Positions 56,589 through 64,000 are shown, counted from the stretch's first letter. The stretch is 64,000 nucleotides of DNA from Ensifer adhaerens (GCF_001270265.1 NZ_LGAP01000026.1:39597-103596), one strand, 5' to 3'. Numbers and translations are program-made. The notes: generated by a model not told the origin, from the letters alone.

Positions 56589-56694
56589 CCGTCATCCTCG
56601 GGCTTGACCCGGCCGGTCATCCTCGGGCTTGACCCGGCCGGTCATCCTCGGGCTTGACCCGGCCCGTCATCCTCGGGCTTGACCCGAGGATCCA
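56589..56694. repeat. 25-bp tandem array of truncated palindromic repeats
   Basis: Four units begin GTCATCCTCGGG at 56591, 56616, 56641 and 56666, exactly 25 bases apart. The first three end GACCCGGCCG and lack the distal arm of the palindrome. The last is complete (to 56694) and forms the left end of the first nuclease element. Confidence 0.9.
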
Positions 56695-57039
56695 TGCCCA
56701 AGCCTACCAAAGCTCGAAATAGAGGTCGCGCCACTCCGGGTTCACTGTCTCGATCAATTCGATTTTCCATTGCCGGTACCAGCGTTTGAGAGACTTCTCA
56801 CGCTGAATGGCGGTGCCGATCTGCAGATGTTCTTCGTACCAGACGAGCTGGGTGCAGCCGTATTTTGACGCAAAGCCCGGTGTCAGCCCCTCTCGATGCT
56901 CGAAGATACGGCGCTCGAGATTTGAGGTGACGCCGATGTAAAGCGTTCCGCGCTTGCTGTTCGTGACGATGTAGACGAATCCAGCCATGGCACTGATGGT
57001 GCTTGTTCATGGATCCTCGGGTCAAGCCCGAGGATGACG
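56665..57039 (-). mobile_element. Palindrome-bounded GIY-YIG element, copy 1
   Basis: A unit of 375 bp. Its two ends are inverted 30-bp palindromic repeats (56665-56694 and 57010-57039), with CGTCAT at both outer ends. It holds one gene and little else: about nine bases between repeat and stop codon, 21 between start codon and repeat. Copy 2 at 57151-57524 has the same layout with about a dozen base differences. Mobility is inferred from this structure. Confidence 0.65.
56704..56988 (-). CDS. Minimal GIY-YIG endonuclease, copy 1
   Basis: A 94-residue protein that is essentially only the GIY-YIG (URI) nuclease domain, of the COG2827 kind. It has the two strand motifs VYIVTNSKRGTLYIGVTSN (Tyr6, Tyr17), the catalytic Arg in LERRIFEHREG (Arg26/Arg27) and the metal-binding Glu64 in AIQREKSLKRW. 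It differs from copy 2 in two residues (Gly58 and Glu92 here, Ala in copy 2). No Shine-Dalgarno sequence is seen before the ATG. COG2827 proteins have no settled function; here the flanking repeats suggest that it acts on them. Confidence 0.88.
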   Translation of the reverse strand: MAGFVYIVTNSKRGTLYIGVTSNLERRIFEHREGLTPGFASKYGCTQLVWYEEHLQIGTAIQREKSLKRWYRQWKIELIETVNPEWRDLYFELW

Positions 57040-57150
57040 ACCTGACGAGAGGGTTGGGGCGCCAGCAAAGCGACAGGCTTTCGCAAGAGCGTGACGATGG
57101 CCGAACGCGCATGCCCCCGGCGCAATTTTCTTCACGCTCCACGCTCCCTT

Positions 57151-57524
57151 CGTCATCCTCGGGCTTGACCCGAGGATCCATGCCAAGTCTACCAAAGCGC
57201 GAAATAGAGGTCGCGCCACTCCGGGTTCACGGTCTCGATCAATTCGATTTTCCACTGCCGGTACCAGCGTTTGAGAGACTTCTCACGCTGAATGGCGGTA
57301 GCGATCTGCAGATGTTCTTCGTACCAGACGAGCTGGGTGCAGCCGTATTTTGACGCAAAGCCCGGTGTCAGTCCCTCTCGATGCTCGAAGATACGGCGCT
57401 CGAGATTTGAGGTGACGCCGATGTAAAGCGTTCCGCGCTTGCTGTTCGTGACGATGTAGACGAATCCCGCCATAGTAATGATGGTGCTTGTGCATGGATC
57501 CTCGGGTCAAGCCCGAGGATGACG
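57151..57524 (-). mobile_element. Palindrome-bounded GIY-YIG element, copy 2
   Basis: 374 bp, bounded by inverted 30-bp repeats at 57151-57180 and 57495-57524. Same orientation as copy 1 and 111 bases from it. The coding differences from copy 1 are four synonymous codons (Gln, Gly, Thr, Ala) and two replaced residues, so both genes look maintained. Confidence 0.65.
57189..57473 (-). CDS. Minimal GIY-YIG endonuclease, copy 2
   Basis: A 94-residue single-domain nuclease, identical to copy 1 except Ala58 and Ala92. All motif residues (Tyr6, Tyr17, Arg26/Arg27, Glu64) are kept. The stop codon is eight bases from the left repeat and the ATG 21 bases from the right repeat, as in copy 1. Like copy 1 it lacks a visible ribosome binding site, so expression may be low or depend on an outside transcript. 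Confidence 0.88.
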   Translation of the reverse strand: MAGFVYIVTNSKRGTLYIGVTSNLERRIFEHREGLTPGFASKYGCTQLVWYEEHLQIATAIQREKSLKRWYRQWKIELIETVNPEWRDLYFALW

Positions 57525-57625
57525 GCTGTGGGCTGCGAGCACCGAATACAAGTCAACCTCTGCCTTGAGGTTCCCCATCGGTCGCGAAATATCGGCATTT
57601 GTTCCTGACCAGGCGCCCCTCCGCC

Positions 57626-57655
57626 CGTCATCCTCGGGCTTGACCCGAGGATCCA
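57626..57655. repeat. 30-bp palindromic repeat, inverted copy without gene
   Basis: A complete unit in inverted orientation. It pairs with the forward copy at 57495 across a 101-base spacer that resembles, in diverged form, the spacer at 56502-56588. Confidence 0.85.
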
Positions 57656-57772
57656 TAGGCGGGCACCGGCGCTGTCGGATCATGCCGACGTTGTTGCGAT
57701 TAGCAAAGGCGACCGCTGCCTTGTCGACGTAATGCTAGGCCTTGAGCCCTCGACGTCTTTGAGCGCGGGGGG

Positions 57773-57833
57773 CGGGCACGATCTTTATTTCGAGCTTGGT
57801 AGTTGGATCCTCGGGTCAAGCCCGAGGATGACG
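57773..57833 (+). pseudogene. 3' remnant of a third GIY-YIG element, opposite orientation
   Basis: On the plus strand CGATCTTTATTTCGAGCTTG followed by GTAG (to 57802) matches the last codons of the intact genes (Asp-Leu-Tyr-Phe-Glu-Leu-Trp-stop), with one base lost before the stop. A forward 30-bp repeat starts two bases later (57804-57833), just where an inverted element should end. The rest of this copy is gone. Confidence 0.65.
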
Positions 57834-57951
57834 GGACGGGCGAAGGCCCGACGCGGATACATAGACCGAGCGCTGCAGGTGGCGCTGTCCCAGCACAAAG
57901 GCGTGGCGTCCGGTTCTTCCCGTCGCCACGCATGTCTTTCGCACCTGGCTT

Positions 57952-59778
57952 TTACTCGTCGCCCATCTTGAGCGCGGCGATGAAGGCTTCCTGCGGAATC
58001 TCCACCTTGCCGAACTGGCGCATGCGCTTCTTGCCGGCCTTCTGCTTTTCCAGGAGCTTGCGCTTACGGGTGGCGTCGCCGCCGTAGCACTTCGCTGTCA
58101 CGTCCTTGCGCAGCGCCGAAATGGTCTCGCGGGCGATGACGTTGCCGCCGATCGCCGCCTGGATCGGGATCTTGAACATGTGCTTCGGGATCAGCTCCTT
58201 GAGCTTCTCGCACATTTCGCGACCGCGCTTTTCCGCCGCCATCCGGTGCACCATCATCGACAGCGCGTCGACCGGCTCGCCGTTGACGAGGATCGACATC
58301 TTCACAAGGTTGCCTTCCTTGTGGTCGGTGATCTGGTAGTCGAACGAGGCATAGCCCTTGGAGATCGACTTCAGCCGGTCGTAGAAATCGAACACCACTT
58401 CGTTGAGCGGCAGGTCATAGGTCAGCATCGCACGGGTGCCGACATAGGTCAGCTCGATCTGGATGCCGCGCCGGTCCTGGCAGAGCTTGAGGATGCCGCC
58501 GAGATAGTCGTCGGGCGTCAGGATCGTCGCGCGGATCCACGGCTCGTGGATCTCGGCGATCTTGACGACGTCAGGCATGTCGGCCGGGTTGTGCAGCTCG
58601 CGCTCCGTACCGTCGGTCATGAACAGCTTGTAGACGACCGAAGGCGCCGTCGCGATCAGGTCGAGGTCGAACTCGCGCTCCAGCCGTTCCTGGATGATCT
58701 CGAGGTGCAGGAGGCCGAGGAAGCCGCAGCGGAAGCCGAAGCCAAGGGCGGCGGACGATTCCATTTCGAACGAGAACGATGCGTCGTTGAGGCGCAGCTT
58801 GCCCATCGCCGAACGCAGATCCTCGAAGTCGGCGGCATCGACCGGGAAGAGGCCACAGAACACCACCGGCTGCGCCGGCTTGAAGCCTGGCAGCGCCTTG
58901 GCAGTCGGGCGCTTGTCTTCGGTGATGGTATCGCCGACGCGGGTATCGGCCACTTCCTTGATCGAGGCGGTGATGAAGCCGATCTCGCCCGGGCCGAGCG
59001 CGTCCATGGCCACCATCTTCGGCGTCAGCACGCCGACGCGTTCGATCGTGTACTTGGCGTCGGTGCCCATCATGCGGATGGTCATGCCCTTCTTCAGGGT
59101 GCCGTCGATGATGCGCACGAGAACCATGACGCCGAGGTAGGTGTCGTACCAGCTATCGACCAGAAGCGCCTTCAGCGGTGCCGTATCGCCGCCCTCGCTC
59201 TTCGGCGCCGGCAGCTTGGTGACGATCGCTTCCAAGACGTCGGGAATGCCGAGGCCGGTCTTTGCCGAGATCAACACGGCGTCGGAGGCGTCGATGCCGA
59301 TCACTTCCTCGATCTGTTCCTTGATCCGCTCCGGCTCGGCGGCGGGAAGGTCGATCTTGTTGAGCACGGTGACGAGCTCGTGATTGTTGTCGATCGCCTG
59401 GTAGACGTTGGCGAGCGTCTGGGCTTCCACGCCTTGGCTGGCGTCGACGACCAGGAGCGAACCTTCGCAGGCCGACAGCGACCGCGAGACTTCATAGGCG
59501 AAGTCGACGTGGCCGGGCGTGTCGATGAGGTTCAGCACGTAGGTTTCGCCGTCATTGGCCTTGTAGTGCAGACGCACGGTCTGGGCCTTGATGGTGATGC
59601 CGCGCTCGCGCTCGATATCCATGCTGTCGAGCACCTGCTCGGACATTTCCCGCTCGGCAAGGCCGCCGGTCGACTGGATCAGTCGGTCGGCCAGCGTCGA
59701 CTTGCCGTGGTCGATATGGGCCACGATCGAGAAGTTACGGATATGCGACAGGGGCGTCTTGGAAGATGTTGTGCTCAT
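57952..59778 (-). CDS. lepA: Elongation factor 4 (LepA)
   Basis: A ribosomal GTPase that back-translocates or assists initiation on some mRNAs. The 608-residue product has AHIDHGKST (20-28), [21 protein letters not shown], and NKIDLP in the G domain. The LepA-specific C-terminus with [20 protein letters not shown] is present. The ATG at 59778 is preferred; another lies three codons upstream. Neither has a clear Shine-Dalgarno sequence. Confidence 0.95.
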   Translation of the reverse strand: MSTTSSKTPLSHIRNFSIVAHIDHGKSTLADRLIQSTGGLAEREMSEQVLDSMDIERERGITIKAQTVRLHYKANDGETYVLNLIDTPGHVDFAYEVSRSLSACEGSLLVVDASQGVEAQTLANVYQAIDNNHELVTVLNKIDLPAAEPERIKEQIEEVIGIDASDAVLISAKTGLGIPDVLEAIVTKLPAPKSEGGDTAPLKALLVDSWYDTYLGVMVLVRIIDGTLKKGMTIRMMGTDAKYTIERVGVLTPKMVAMDALGPGEIGFITASIKEVADTRVGDTITEDKRPTAKALPGFKPAQPVVFCGLFPVDAADFEDLRSAMGKLRLNDASFSFEMESSAALGFGFRCGFLGLLHLEIIQERLEREFDLDLIATAPSVVYKLFMTDGTERELHNPADMPDVVKIAEIHEPWIRATILTPDDYLGGILKLCQDRRGIQIELTYVGTRAMLTYDLPLNEVVFDFYDRLKSISKGYASFDYQITDHKEGNLVKMSILVNGEPVDALSMMVHRMAAEKRGREMCEKLKELIPKHMFKIPIQAAIGGNVIARETISALRKDVTAKCYGGDATRKRKLLEKQKAGKKRMRQFGKVEIPQEAFIAALKMGDE

Positions 59779-59859
59779 GGGCCGCATATAGCAGTGCGTT
59801 CAAGCGGCGCAAAGCGGGAAATGAAGGCTTCGTTCACTATAAATCGCAAGCCTCGGCGG

Positions 59860-61101
59860 CTATTCGGCCCTTGCCTCGGCATCGATCAGCGCGCCGGCAT
59901 TCGGCACCTGCGCGCTCTTCAGTTCGAAGGTCTCACGCTCATCGGCCGGGACCTCGTCGCGTTTCCTCAAGCGCATGAGCACGAAAAGGGCGTAGAGTGC
60001 TGCAACGGCCATCGCCGCATAGATGAACGTCCGCGGACCGAACACCGGCGTCAGCAGCGTCACCAGCATCGGCACCAGGGTTGCAGCCGCTGACCAGGCG
60101 ACCAGCATGGTGCTGGCGAGCGGCACGAAATCCGCCGGATCGGTGCGGTCGTTTGCATGGGCATTGGCGATGGAATAGACGGTCTCGACCGCACCGGCAA
60201 AAAGCGCAAAGACGACCATCAGCAGCAGAAGATTGGCAAAGGTCGCCGAGATCGCGAAGAAGCCGGCGGCAACGATCAGCAAACAGGTGCCGATCAGCAC
60301 CAGCCGGCGGTCGATCCGGTCGGACAGGGTCCCCATCGGGTACTGGATGGCGATCAGCCCGAGCTGCATCACGAACATCAGGTTGGCGACGTCGCCCTGG
60401 CTGACCTGGTTGGCGGCGGCATAGATGGGCGTGAAGCCCTGCACCACCATCGACAGGCCGCCGGCGGCAAGCACGCCGATGAAGGCGACAGGCGAACTGC
60501 GCCAGACCATCGGGATGTCGATACTGACCTTGGCCGGTGGCGGCGGTGTCGGCAGGCGGGTCAGGCCGATCGGCAGGATGGCAAGTGCCGTGAAGAAGAT
60601 GGTGATAAGCGGCGGCAGGTTGCCGCCGGCCGGGATCTGGCCGAACAACCAGGCGCCGGTGCCGAGCCCGATCACATAGGCCATGTAGAAGGTGGCCATT
60701 GCCTTGCCGCGCCAATGGTTGTCGGCCGCATGGTTGAGCCAGCTCTGGCTGATGATGAAATTGGTGTTGCCGGCAGCGCCATAAAGGCCGCGGGCGAGCA
60801 CCCAGAGGATCGGGTGCATGCCGAGGCTGATCGTCAGCGCCGAAAGGATGACGAGCGCCATCGAGCAGGAAAACGCCCGGGCATGGCCGACACGGCGGAT
60901 CATCGGTCCGGCGATCACGCAGCCGACAAGGCCGCCAAAGGCAACCATGGTGACCGCCGCACCCGGAACCCACTCGGGCGCGCCGGACCGCGTCAGCACG
61001 AACGGCACGTAGGCGAGCATCATGCCGTTGCCGATCGCAACTGATGTCATCGACGTCACGATGCTGGCGATCGACGTCAGCGAGGAGGGCTGCGTGTCCA
61101 T
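59860..61101 (-). CDS. MFS transporter, YcaD-like
   Basis: A 413-residue inner-membrane protein with 12 hydrophobic segments and the inter-domain motif GTLSDRIDRRLVLIG in the second half, with GPMIRRVGHARAF in the first. Substrate unknown. Divergent from the XRE regulator gene, 193 bases apart, and so possibly under its control. Confidence 0.86.
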   Translation of the reverse strand: MDTQPSSLTSIASIVTSMTSVAIGNGMMLAYVPFVLTRSGAPEWVPGAAVTMVAFGGLVGCVIAGPMIRRVGHARAFSCSMALVILSALTISLGMHPILWVLARGLYGAAGNTNFIISQSWLNHAADNHWRGKAMATFYMAYVIGLGTGAWLFGQIPAGGNLPPLITIFFTALAILPIGLTRLPTPPPPAKVSIDIPMVWRSSPVAFIGVLAAGGLSMVVQGFTPIYAAANQVSQGDVANLMFVMQLGLIAIQYPMGTLSDRIDRRLVLIGTCLLIVAAGFFAISATFANLLLLMVVFALFAGAVETVYSIANAHANDRTDPADFVPLASTMLVAWSAAATLVPMLVTLLTPVFGPRTFIYAAMAVAALYALFVLMRLRKRDEVPADERETFELKSAQVPNAGALIDAEARAE

Positions 61102-61285
61102 GTCTTGCCGGTCCGTTTCATCGGCCGTGACGGCCTGTTGCGTGAGGTTCTTCTAAAGTATTGAGTGGGAACGCTTTTCCGCTCCGGATGCCCGGGGCGA
61201 CCTTAGCCGAATGCACGTCGTCGCAATGTCGCCAAAGCGGCATCGGTCACCTTTATTTTCTGTTCGGCATGGTCTTGACTCCATT

Positions 61286-61309
61286 ATATGAGAAATGCAA
61301 TCTCAAATA
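61286..61309. promoter_or_regulatory. Inverted repeat at the start of the XRE gene (possible operator)
   Basis: TGAGA (61289-61293) and TCTCA (61301-61305) are inverted around seven bases, within an AT-rich stretch that overlaps the first ATG and precedes the second (61310). Its position fits autoregulation by the XRE protein. Confidence 0.4.
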
Positions 61310-61888
61310 ATGGAAAACAGCAACGATCCCCTTGAGCATGCCATCGGCGAACGCGTCCGTTCGCTCAGGGTTGGGCAGAATCTCACGCTCGACGATCTGG
61401 CGATGCGCTCCGGCGTTAGCCGCGCGATGATATCGCGCATCGAGCGCGGCGAGGCGAGCCCGACGGCGCAGTTGCTGGCCAAGCTCTGCAGCGCGCTCTC
61501 AACCACGCTGTCGGCGCTCTTTGCCTTTGAAGGCGAGCAGGCCTCGCCGGTTGCAAGGCGAGCCGATCAAAGACTCTGGCGGGATCCGGAATCCGGCTAT
61601 CTGCGCCGTTCGGTCTCGCCGGAAGGTGTCGGCTCCCCGGTCGATATCGTCGAGGTCGAGTTCCCGCCGGGTGCCCGCGTGGTGTTCGAGCGGCAACCGG
61701 CCGACCGGGGCATAACGCAGCATCTCTGGCTTTTCTCCGGTCGGCTCGAGCTGACCATGGAGTCCGGGCCCCATATGCTCGATGCCGGAGACTGCCTGTT
61801 CATGGGGCTCGAACAGGCCCATGTCTTTCACAATCCCCATGATGAGCCGGCTCACTATGCCGTCATCCTCAGCCGAACCAGGACCTGA
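61295..61888 (+). CDS. XRE-family regulator with C-terminal cupin domain
   Basis: A 197-residue regulator. The HTH (about 20-74) is RSLRVGQNLTLDDLAMRSGV followed by SRAMISRIERGEASPTAQLL. The cupin (about 100-190) has HLWLFSGRLELTMESGPHML and MGLEQAHVFHNPHDEPAHYA. This pairing (SutR/PuuR-like) is common for regulators of amine, sulphur or amino-acid genes. The true start may be the ATG at 61310. Three bases from the following GNAT gene. Confidence 0.87.
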   Translation: MQSQIMENSNDPLEHAIGERVRSLRVGQNLTLDDLAMRSGVSRAMISRIERGEASPTAQLLAKLCSALSTTLSALFAFEGEQASPVARRADQRLWRDPESGYLRRSVSPEGVGSPVDIVEVEFPPGARVVFERQPADRGITQHLWLFSGRLELTMESGPHMLDAGDCLFMGLEQAHVFHNPHDEPAHYAVILSRTRT

Positions 61889-61890
61889 CC

Positions 61891-62424
61891 ATGCCTGACA
61901 TATCCATCCGTCTTCTCACCGAAGCCGAGGCCCGTTCCGCCATGCCGGCGCTTGCCGAGGTGCTGTCCGATTGCGTCGAGGACGGCGCTTCCGTCGGCTT
62001 CATGCAGCCCTATCCGCCGGAGGCGGCCCTGCCCTATTGGGAGGGGGTCGCGAATGCCGTTGCCGGCGGTGAAACGCTGCTGCTGGTCGCCGAAGACGAG
62101 GGGCGGATCGTCGGCACGGTCCAGGTCGGCGTGGCGCAGATGCCCAACCAGCCGCATCGGGGCGATCTGAAGAAACTGCTGGTGCATCGCGCCGCCCGTG
62201 GCAAGGGCGTCGCCCGACTGCTGATGCAGGCCGTCGAGCGGGAGGCGGCCGCACGCGGCAAGGCGTTGCTCGTGCTCGACACGGCAACCGGCAGCGAGGC
62301 GGAGGCGATCTATCCGCGCCTGGGATGGGAGCGCGTCGGCGTCATCCCCGATTACGCCATGTGGCCGGAAGGCGGCCTTTGCGCCACCACGCTTTTCTAC
62401 AAGCGCATCGCGGTTCAGGGCTGA
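61891..62424 (+). CDS. GNAT-family N-acetyltransferase
   Basis: A 177-residue acetyltransferase with KKLLVHRAARGKGVARLLMQ as acetyl-CoA loop and LLVLDTATGSEAEAIYPRLG behind it. It starts two bases after the XRE-cupin stop codon, so the two are one operon. Polyamine or amino-acid acetylation would fit the deacetylase-like gene downstream, but that is inference. Confidence 0.86.
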   Translation: MPDISIRLLTEAEARSAMPALAEVLSDCVEDGASVGFMQPYPPEAALPYWEGVANAVAGGETLLLVAEDEGRIVGTVQVGVAQMPNQPHRGDLKKLLVHRAARGKGVARLLMQAVEREAAARGKALLVLDTATGSEAEAIYPRLGWERVGVIPDYAMWPEGGLCATTLFYKRIAVQG

Positions 62425-62444
62425 TCGCTGCTCCCCTTGGTGTG

Positions 62445-62550
62445 ATTCCCCCTCTCCCCACAAGCGGGGAGAGGGGGAATGGGAGTTTGCAGCGCGCCTG
62501 CCTTCGCCCCGCTTGCGGGGAGAAGGTGGCCAGCAGGCCGGATGAGGGGG
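62445..62550. repeat. Intergenic palindromic repeat block
   Basis: ATTCCCCCTCTCCCC (62445-62459) and GGGGAGAGGGGGAAT (62466-62480) form a perfect 15-bp stem with a six-base loop. A second hairpin, CTTCGCCCC with GGGGAGAAG around GCTTGC, follows at about 62502-62525. The tail GCAGGCCGGATGAGGGGG is of a type seen in many rhizobial intergenic regions. Confidence 0.65.
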
Positions 62551-62635
62551 CGCCCGTTGAGATAGCCAACAGCCCGAATCCTGAGATAGGTTGCCGACGC
62601 TTCGCCCGCTGCACACACTCAATCAGGACATCTGC

Positions 62636-63661
62636 ATGCGCATTTTCTACACCGAGGACCACAAGCTTCGTGATGCCAGGACGGAACTGTTCGGCGGCGA
62701 ACTGGTCGCGCCATTCGAGGCGCCGTTTCGGGCCGAATGGATTCTGGCAGCCGTCAAGGAAGCCGGTTTCGCCGATGTCGTTGCACCCACGCGCCACGGG
62801 CTGGAAACGGCGAGCAAGCTGCATGCGCCCGACTATCTCGAATTTCTCGAAACCGCCTGGGCGCGCTGGGTCGCCGACGGTTATCGCGGCGAGGCGATCC
62901 CGACCTGTTTTCCGGCGCGCCGGATGCGCCAGCACCCGCCTGCCGATATCGACGGCGCGCTCGGCTATTACGCCTTTGCCGCGGAAACATCGATCACCGA
63001 GGGCACCTATGCGGCCGCGCGCGCGGCGATGGATTGCGCGCTTTCGGCTGCCGAGCACGTCAGTGCCGGCGCAAGCGCCGCTTTCGCCCTTTGCCGACCG
63101 CCCGGCCATCACGCAGCGATCGATCTCTATGGCGGTTTTTCCTTCCTCAACAACGCCCCCCGCCCCCCGCCGCGGGCGCGCGGTCTCGGTGCCGCCCGAG
63201 TGGCGGTGCTCGATGTCGATTTCCATCATGGCAACGGCACGCAGGACATCTTCTATGGGCGCGGCGACGTCTACTTCGCCTCGCTGCACGGGGATCCGGT
63301 CGACGCTTTCCCGTACTTTCTCGGCTTTGCCGATGAGGAGGGGGCAGGTGAAGGGCTTGGCTCGACGAAAAACTATCCCCTGCCGCGCGGCACGGCTTTT
63401 GCCGCCTGGTCGGCCGCGATGGACGATGCGCTCCACCGCATCGCGACGTTCGGCGCCGAGGCGCTCGTAGTTTCGCTCGGCGTCGACACGTTCGAACGCG
63501 ATCCGATTTCGTCGTTCAAGCTGAAGTCGGAGGACTATCTGCGCATGGGCGAGCGGCTGAAGCAGGCGGGCCTGCCGATCGTCGTCTGCATGGAAGGCGG
63601 TTACGGTGTGCCGGAAATCGGGCTCAACGTTGCCAACGTACTCAAGGGCATTTCCGCCTGA
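62636..63661 (+). CDS. Acetylpolyamine amidohydrolase / histone-deacetylase-like protein
   Basis: A 341-residue zinc hydrolase of the arginase-deacetylase fold. RPPGHHA supplies His158 and His159; the zinc ligands Asp195 and His197 are in VLDVDFHHGNGTQ; a further Asp is in SLGVDTFERDP; the catalytic Tyr is in MEGGYGVPEIG. These match acetylpolyamine amidohydrolases. Before the zinc ligands, NNAPRPPPRARG replaces the usual Ala-rich helix start. The ATG at 62636 follows AGGA. Confidence 0.88.
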   Translation: MRIFYTEDHKLRDARTELFGGELVAPFEAPFRAEWILAAVKEAGFADVVAPTRHGLETASKLHAPDYLEFLETAWARWVADGYRGEAIPTCFPARRMRQHPPADIDGALGYYAFAAETSITEGTYAAARAAMDCALSAAEHVSAGASAAFALCRPPGHHAAIDLYGGFSFLNNAPRPPPRARGLGAARVAVLDVDFHHGNGTQDIFYGRGDVYFASLHGDPVDAFPYFLGFADEEGAGEGLGSTKNYPLPRGTAFAAWSAAMDDALHRIATFGAEALVVSLGVDTFERDPISSFKLKSEDYLRMGERLKQAGLPIVVCMEGGYGVPEIGLNVANVLKGISA

Positions 63662-64000
63662 GCCTTCTCCGGCGGCCAGGCGGCAGTGAGGATGTCCACC
63701 GGGATGCCGGCGCGCAGCGAGTTGCTGACCATGCAACTCGCTTTCGCCCGCTCGATGATCTCGGCCGGGTCGGACCCGTCGAGCGTCTCGAGCGCGACCG
63801 TCATCGTTGCGGCGGTCGCCAGCAGCGGGCTTCCGTCAAGCTCGACCGTGACGCTTACCGTGAGCCGCCCGAGGCGCGCCCCCGCCTCGGCTGCGACATA
63901 GCGCAGATCGTTGCAGAGGCAGCCGCCGATCGCCAAAGCCAGCAATTGTCCGCCGTTAAACCCTAGCCCCTTGCCGCCGGCCTTGCCCTCGGGCCTGCGA
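63601..64000 (-). CDS. OsmC-family protein, 5' end beyond the window
   Basis: The frame stays open to the window edge. The visible residues include GKGLGFNGGQLLALAIGGCL followed by CNDL, with the OsmC cysteine, then LDGSPLLATAATMTVALETL, and a second cysteine in RAKASCMVSNSLRAGIPVDI. OsmC/Ohr proteins reduce organic peroxides; this subfamily is not assigned. The last 61 bases overlap the end of the amidohydrolase gene on the other strand, and the C-terminal 25 residues may therefore be an extension without conservation. Confidence 0.82.
   Translation of the reverse strand, partial: RRPEGKAGGKGLGFNGGQLLALAIGGCLCNDLRYVAAEAGARLGRLTVSVTVELDGSPLLATAATMTVALETLDGSDPAEIIERAKASCMVSNSLRAGIPVDILTAAWPPEKAQAEMPLSTLATLSPISGTP

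Noticed and set aside
56589..56694. CRISPR array
   Set aside because: The units are directly tandem with no variable spacers, and no cas genes are near.
56472..57833. Short open frames in the island encoding strings such as MDPRVKPEDD or VILGLDPRIH
   Set aside because: They are translations of the palindromic repeat itself and occur in any frame it happens to fall in. No ribosome binding sites.
58180..60093. A 637-codon open frame opposite lepA
   Set aside because: Shadow of lepA without any domain. LepA motifs are complete on the minus strand.

Overview
The window is chromosomal DNA of an alphaproteobacterium of the order Rhizobiales, most likely family Rhizobiaceae (Ensifer/Sinorhizobium, Rhizobium or Agrobacterium neighbourhood). 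The reasons are the high GC content, promoters of the form CTTGNC-N17-CTATAT, an Irr-type Fur protein, a class II EPSP synthase close to the Agrobacterium CP4 enzyme, a fabA-fabB-fabI cluster, a DUF1127 mini-protein, a BA14K-type exported protein, a TIGR02300 protein, and several intergenic palindromes of the kind found in rhizobial genomes. Most genes are housekeeping.

Layout. 1-5.2 kb: a divergent cytochrome c start, kdsB, pheA, a DUF1127 gene, then a minus-strand run (VOC protein, WYL regulator, NudC, HIT). 4.9-10.9 kb: SRP RNA, dnaX, ybaB and recR, with a patatin-like gene and a LysE exporter inserted before recR. 10.9-13.9 kb: lytic transglycosylase and an MFS exporter. 14-26.6 kb: the transcription/translation block rimP-nusA-ylxR-infB-rbfA-truB, an HWE-type sensor kinase, rpsO and pnp; several intrinsic terminators inside the block suggest it is regulated internally. 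26.7-35 kb: rsmC, fabA-fabB-fabI (minus), irr, three membrane or envelope proteins and tRNA-Ala. 35-40 kb: TIGR02300 gene, aroA, a membrane gene of unknown function, cmk, rpsA. 40-51 kb: rhizobial proteins of unknown function, BA14K protein, a phosphohexomutase, tRNA-Leu, two class III nucleotide cyclases and a hydroxyacid dehydrogenase. 51-56.5 kb: RNase D-like protein, YqaA, SelW-like, DoxX, Rnk, then a four-gene operon (amidotransferase, GFA, acetyltransferase, GNAT). 56.5-57.9 kb: an accessory island. 58-64 kb: lepA, MFS, XRE-cupin regulator, GNAT, acetylpolyamine amidohydrolase and a truncated OsmC gene.

The most unusual part is 56.47-57.83 kb. Two nearly identical genes for a minimal 94-residue GIY-YIG nuclease are each bounded by inverted copies of a 30-bp palindromic repeat. 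Nearby are a 25-bp tandem array of truncated repeats, gene-less repeats, and the remnant 3' end of a third nuclease copy in the opposite orientation. This looks like a very small self-spreading element in which a GIY-YIG nuclease takes the role that RAYT transposases have for REP sequences. Two other palindrome families in the window supply stop codons, and in one case C-terminal residues, to neighbouring genes.

Coordinates come from reading the sequence by eye. Start codons were chosen from Shine-Dalgarno position and family length. Several starts are TTG or GTG, and one (yqaA-like) appears to be CTG.
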